Shown here piece after piece: positions 54,901 to 60,000 of a DNA stretch of 60,000 nucleotides. A program made the translations under genes and the position numbers. Within the stretch, counting starts at the first letter, position 1, and the number at the start of each line of letters is the position of its first letter. The notes below the pieces were generated by a model. That model was not told where the DNA came from. It worked only from the letters and a program-made list of their open reading frames with translations, and did no database searches. Source of the DNA: Bolinopsis microptera (lineage: Eukaryota; Ctenophora; Tentaculata; Lobata; Bolinopsidae); NCBI RefSeq assembly GCF_026151205.1, contig NC_087074.1, positions 12,073,182-12,133,181 on the forward strand. The letters are read 5' to 3'.

Positions 54901-56790
54901 ATAGGTCAAAGGTTTCTCAATCTATTGCGGAAAATATTTGCTTATTGCTTTGCTGGATTCGAAATCAAAATTATGTAAACTAATTACAAAATATTGCATT
55001 ATTAATCCCATTAATCCTTACTATCCTAATCAACTGCGTCAATTCGATGTAATTCTGTGCTTACTCACCCAATTCACATCAATTAACCTCAACAAATCAG
55101 CTCATTGAAAATCGCGTCATAAAGCGGCCGTCAAACTTGTCCACTTCTTGAAGTTGGTACACGCTGGTACACGCTGGTACAAGGGCATCCTACTCACATT
55201 ATTCAGTTGCCGAGCTTATAGGAAGTTGTCAGCCGCTTACAACTTCCAACAACATATTGATATAATGTAGGACTGCTTCACCTGTTTAGAAACCTAGATC
55301 AAAAACAACCGTTCACTTTTTCATCCAGCTTGGCTCCGAGAGAACCACAGTGAGAACTGGGTACGGTCACAATGAGTCTAGGAGTAAGACTAAGGGTGCA
55401 CAAAATGTCAGTAGAAAAATGAGATGAACACTGTTTTTTTTCTAGAGCTTAATCTCCGGACCAATTTACAACTCTACAAAATATGCACAAGACACGCAGA
55501 AAAATAGCATGAACACGCTGAGTAACAAGCTCAGATGGAATTACAACACTTTGAAGACAGCTTTGTGTAACTTTGTCCAAACCATACAAATGAATTCCAT
55601 AATTTAAATAGATGGACCATCACAAAAGCAAGAATTTCTATCAAAAGAAAATGCAGTTCACAAAATTAAGCAAAGAAAATCTAGAATTAGCAAGTTTCAG
55701 GTTGTCAAAATCGCACAATTGTACAAGCGGTTGAACGCTAAACGAGAGCGAGACTTCTAAACGAGGCGGGGACCTATCCAATATGCAGCTACCCGCTCGT
55801 CAGGTGACATTCCTTTCGACACGACAATCTGCTCATTTCCGGGATAGGAACGCCGACTGTCACTTGTCAGCAGCATTCCTGGCACCTCTTCAACTCAATA
55901 CTCTCCGTCATTAACGATTAAATAACAGGAAAATAGAGATGATCAAGTCTACTAAGTATGTAGTGTGATAGAAATAGTGTACTTGATTTACAGTGGGAAT
56001 ATGAGCGGGAATGTGCGGGATAATGTCTCCGCGGAGCCAGCAATTCTGAACTTGTCAGCAACAGACGCGTTTAAATTACCAGCACAAAAAACTTTGTACA
56101 GATATTAAGCGATATTTCATTACCAGTACGGATCCTAATTAGTCACATCAAAGGAAATGTTAATAGGAACCAATTATAAAATGCTCCGGAATGATCAGCA
56201 AAGGGTAAGTATCGGGACCATTAGAGAGTAAAGAAAGAGCGAAGAAGTCTTCTCGGACATTAGTTGAAGGGATCGAAAAATCTTTGATCTTCACTAATCA
56301 GAGCTCTCAAAGTCAAATTACAGCGCAAGTGCTGCCTCATATCTTCAAGCCTTACTACTGACATTGACTAAATCAAATTTCAAATGAATCAAATATTTCA
56401 TAAACCTGTGATTTAAGCACAATGACTTTAATATCATCACTCATCAGGATAAAGGAAGTATCTCATTTATCTTGTCAGACTAATGCCACAGCGAAAAGGG
56501 GCGTGGAGAACCACAAACTGTTGCCAAAGAGAATACTGAAAAGGGGCAGGTTTAAACAAAACTTGGAATTCAGCACATTGAAACGAAATGACGAGGAATG
56601 TATAAACTATAGACCAACTCTATACCAAGCCATCCAGGCTATATATAGAAAGTAGTGCCTGTCACGTGGGGTTTTACCTTCCTGGAGGCATGGTTGATAC
56701 TTGTGTAGTTATACCATAGGGTATTACAACATTTGCCTTTGTGTAACAGTTGTAAGAGCTCTCAGCTCACTCTTACAGCCGGCTCTCACC
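51901..56790. other. non-coding DNA with scattered CACGTG palindromes
   Basis: No gene is supported. CACGTG occurs near 51966, 51990, 52297, 52325, 52355, 54637, 54694, 54779 and 56664. The tightest cluster is 52285-52365, with TGACGTCACGTGAC, GTCACGTGACGG and TCACGTGACAGG. This combines a CRE-type TGACGTCA with E-boxes. A GGTACACGCT tandem triplet lies at about 55155-55180. Confidence 0.5.
52284..52364. promoter_or_regulatory. cluster of CRE and CACGTG E-box sites
   Basis: Within 81 bases there are three TCACGTGA palindromes, one of which overlaps the CREB/ATF consensus TGACGTCA. Such spacing is typical of a bound regulatory site for bHLH-zip (Myc/Max, USF, MITF/TFE type) and CREB/ATF factors. 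No adjacent gene start is visible. Confidence 0.4.
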
Positions 56791-56794
56791 GCCT

Positions 56795-57008
56795 TCACGT
56801 GATGTTGAGTTTTAGTTTTCAAGTCACGTGATATTGAGTTTTAGTTTTCAAGTCACGTGATATTGAGTTTTAGTTTTCAAGTCACGTGATATTGATTTTT
56901 AGTTTTCAAGTCACGTGATATTGAGTTTCAGTTTTCAAGTCACGTGATATTGAGTTTTAGTTTTCAAGTCACGTGATATTGAGTTTCAGTTTTCAAGTCA
57001 CGTGTCGA
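56795..57008. repeat. 29 bp minisatellite containing TCACGTGA
   Basis: About seven copies of a 29-base unit occur: TCACGTGATATTGAG then TTTTAGTTTTCAAG. They differ at only a few positions. Every unit carries the full palindrome TCACGTGA. Confidence 0.92.
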
Positions 57009-57825
57009 GGTAATATCTACAATAAGGCAGGGGCCCGAGCACTCTGAACATATATCTCTTTTAAATAGTTTGGTGGAAGTAATGGAGGTTGATCGAGATA
57101 TAGATATTGTTCTCGCAAGCATGATACAAATGGGCTAATCAAAGGTAATGTATCTTTGGAGACGGTAGAATGGGCGGAAAGTCACTCTCGTGGAGCCTTG
57201 CTGATAGTTAAGAAAATCAAATCCACTAAAATAAAATTAACAGTGATATGGGGGAGGGAACGCCATTTCCAGAACATATGAAGACCTCCGAAATACAAAG
57301 GACCCAACGGGGACTCATTAGTCAAAATACTAAAGTAAATTACTGTTACGTGAATGAGAGTATAGGACGTTTGAAGCTTATTCTGGTAATGTTGACAAGT
57401 TCAGCATTAAAATTAACAAAATTTTTCCTGTTAACAGAAACGTTCAGACTGAATAGAAACACGTACCACAGTTCAACAACCAGAGTACCAGTCGTTAACA
57501 GCTAAGTGGGCTTAATTAATCTGAAAACTGAGCCAGAAAAAAGGAGTAACAACTGATGTATGTGACAATGACATCAAAATGTGATTCAGAGTCGGGCCTT
57601 AGACGTCCCCCGGAAATCTCCCAAAAAACTAGAACATGTGCGGGCTGACACAGGGTTAAATTGCACTGTTCGGTCACATTGTCAGCCGAGATATGTCAAA
57701 ATAGTGCAGGTGTGGGGACTTAGTCTGATATTATCGAGTAGGGTACTAGAGGCAGACACTAATGGTACTGAGCAGTGTCAATCTGACGTCACGTAAACTT
57801 TCGTCTGTCACCCTCAGTACCTGCA
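57009..57825. other. spacer between the two CACGTG arrays
   Basis: No gene is supported. CTGACGTCACGTAA near 57783-57796 is another CRE plus partial E-box. Confidence 0.4.
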
Positions 57826-57905
57826 GACGTGGGAGTAGTCACGTGGGAGTAGTCACGTGGGAGTAATCACGTGGGCGTAGTCACGTGGGAGTAGTCACGC
57901 GGTGA
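57826..57905. repeat. 15 bp tandem array containing CACGTGGGAGTAGT
   Basis: About five tandem copies of a unit close to GTCACGTGGGAGTA occur. The last copy is changed to GTCACGCGG. All others keep CACGTG. Confidence 0.88.
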
Positions 57906-60000
57906 GAGGGAAATGTATCGGCCTAACGGAGTACGCAGGGACTAAGAATGGTATTTGTCCTTGAAAAATATCCCTTAAGAAATCATCAACTGTGCAGTGA
58001 GCAAATAGTAAACATGAGTGTCCCTAAAAATGTTACTTTAACTCACGTCGCCATATTATGGAAATAAAGGAATACTTACCACAAAATAGAGTGACGCCCC
58101 GTTTTTGCGGCTCACAGTCTAAATTGTTTGCGAATTGGTGTTTTAATAGAAGCCATTTCAGCTATAGAAAATAAAAGCGTATTTCCAAGAATTTTCCAAT
58201 AACAGATTTTTCGTCCGGTCTAAGGGTGGGAAAAATGTATCAGTACTGGGGATAAAAACAGTGATCGGGAGTAAAACAGATACCAGGACTCTGGAGTAAA
58301 ACAGGGACAGGGAGTACCCCAGTGCATATAATTAAAATGGACCCCAACAAGTCGACTAGTACTACACAAAGCCTATCGTAACGGTCATCTGTTTTATCTC
58401 GCTACACTCACATTAATGATTAAATTAAAAGGGACTTAACATCAACTGCAGAATTAAACCTTGCAATATTCGTATATCTGACTTCTTATCAGGTTATGAT
58501 AAGCGATGCAACAAAAGAGCAGATCCAATTAGCCAGAAAAGTTACGTATTGGATGAACAACTTAATTACATCAACGAATAAAAATCCGTTGTTTGATCAA
58601 TGATCTGGCTTAAATACTGATTAAACTTCACGGAATATTTATTAAGTTTAACTGAATCATGGAATCCAGCTGTGATTTTGGCTCGAGAATGCACCACAAA
58701 GTCTGATAAAGACTTATGTTTTGTTTAATAGTAAGGGGCCAGTAAGTACAGATAAGCAAAACATGGTTAATGTGAGGCTGAATGGGGTGATAGAGCTATT
58801 CATTAATTATTATCTTTATAAAGGTGGCACTGTTTATTGGCACTGTGTAGTGGCACTGTGCCATTCATTGCGTGACGAGATGGATTGTTCTAGAGTAAGT
58901 TTCGCATAAAGGCTCATATGTTCCCACAGGAATTTAAACTTGCATGAGATTGGAATCAAAACAACTCGTTTGATTATGGTGTTTATCAGAAGAAATCTTA
59001 TTCAACAAATTCAGTTTCGACAATAATATTATGTGCTTTTTGTCTGCTGTTTAAATTTCCGTTATACAATAGGTATTGCCGAAATTAATATTTGGCACAA
59101 ATTGATGTATTGACACTTTGCAAGATGTTCTTTAAAAACTGACACACACAAATTCACAAAATGAAGTGATTTGACCTCCAAAATAACCTTAAAATGAGAA
59201 AAAACAAGGAAATTAGAAAAGATAATACATAATATCTACTACTGAGCTATTCCAAGAAATCGAGATAATTAGGTTTATTCAATCTGCAGGAAAATAAATG
59301 TTACAATCCACGTTCTATATAATATCTGAGTGATTTATATCTAATTCTGTGATCCATACTGGTTAAATGTTCATGCTTAATGTTTACAGAAGGGATCTAT
59401 CGCTGCTAAACGATACACCTCCTTTACTCGCACCAGGCTCAAGCCAGCTCCATCCTACCTTGGAGAACACGGCAGTAACTGTTAGCTCGGTTAGCTCGGT
59501 TAGCTCGGTTAGCTTGGTATTACTAGTGTCAATATAGTTATTGAGCACAGTATTTCTTACAGAGTTCTGTGTCTGTTACGAGAAATTAAAAGAAATAATT
59601 GTCGAGAAGTTGGGATGGATCCGAGCTTCGAGTCAAAAAAATGCAGTACACTAAATAGATGCTGCCTTTCCAGAAGAGCAATGGATTATGATTATGAATA
59701 ACAAAAGATGATTTCTAAATTAGATTTTGTTGTTAAAATTATAATCGATTTGTTAGGAAGGTAGGTCTTTCAATTTTTCATAGCAAACGATTTGTTATAA
59801 AGTTACTGCTTAAGATTAATTCTAAACATTAATCCTAAACACTATTTCTAAAGGATTCATGCTACTAAAGATGACTTCAAAAGATTAATTACAGAAAGAT
59901 TAAAGAAAATTGCCAAAGGTTATTCCGACAGATAAACACAGAGAAAAGTACCAGACAGTCGGTCAGCAAAACCGCAAAATGTAATTAATTAAACGGTCAA
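57906..60000. other. non-coding DNA to the window end
   Basis: No gene is supported. GTTAGCTCG is tandemly repeated about four times at 59480-59517. The rest is AT-rich and has no recognised repeats. Confidence 0.4.

Noticed and set aside
56795-57905. CRISPR-like array
   Set aside because: The repeats are directly abutting with no unique spacers, and the genome is eukaryotic. They are minisatellites.

Overview
The window is nuclear DNA from an invertebrate animal. It is AT-rich, its genes contain introns with ordinary GT...AG borders, and it is full of non-LTR retrotransposon fragments, miniature inverted-repeat elements and tandem repeats. Four host genes are recognisable, all on the minus strand: NSMAF/FAN (993-4260), the splicing factor YJU2/CCDC94 (4757-5800, one exon), an importin alpha of the KPNA1/5/6 type (15436-24804, nine exons that join to exactly 511 codons) and the 3' part of a dishevelled gene (44644-46695, five exons with matching phases). 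NSMAF, importin alpha and dishevelled together indicate a metazoan. The dishevelled DEP domain is more divergent than in most animals, so an early-branching or fast-evolving lineage is possible, but the species cannot be read from this sequence.

Layout. 1-6 kb holds NSMAF and YJU2. NSMAF carries a one-base frameshift inside its BEACH domain. 6-15 kb is a mobile-element zone: two LINE tails, a long CR1/Jockey-type reverse transcriptase (9821-11645), two copies of a LINE C-terminal endonuclease region (family A), several miniature elements with 8-9 bp target duplications, and a small structured repeat present three times. 15.4-24.8 kb is importin alpha. Its eighth intron holds a minisatellite of about 2.2 kb made of G-rich units, and its fifth intron holds a foldback element ending ten bases from the splice donor. 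25-30 kb is a nested mosaic of endonuclease-type LINE tails (family B), foldback elements and two miniature-element families (here M1 and M2).

31-34.5 kb is a retroelement whose first ORF fuses a coiled-coil-like N-terminus, an AlkB-type 2-oxoglutarate/Fe(II) dioxygenase and an SGNH hydrolase. It is followed by a PHD finger joined by internal deletion to the tail of a reverse transcriptase. 35-43 kb contains a GIY-YIG nuclease ORF abutting a LINE fragment, a further LINE tail, perfect hairpins, a decayed transposase and more miniature elements. Dishevelled starts (3' end) at 44.6 kb. The final 13 kb (46.7-60 kb) has no recognisable exon and few mobile elements, but is rich in the palindrome CACGTG, both scattered and inside two tandem arrays.

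The host genes are functionally unrelated to each other (TNF-receptor/sphingomyelinase signalling, pre-mRNA splicing, nuclear import, Wnt signalling). The most unusual items are the AlkB-SGNH retroelement ORF, the filled/empty insertion-site pair for the M1 element, the importin alpha minisatellite, and the CACGTG arrays.
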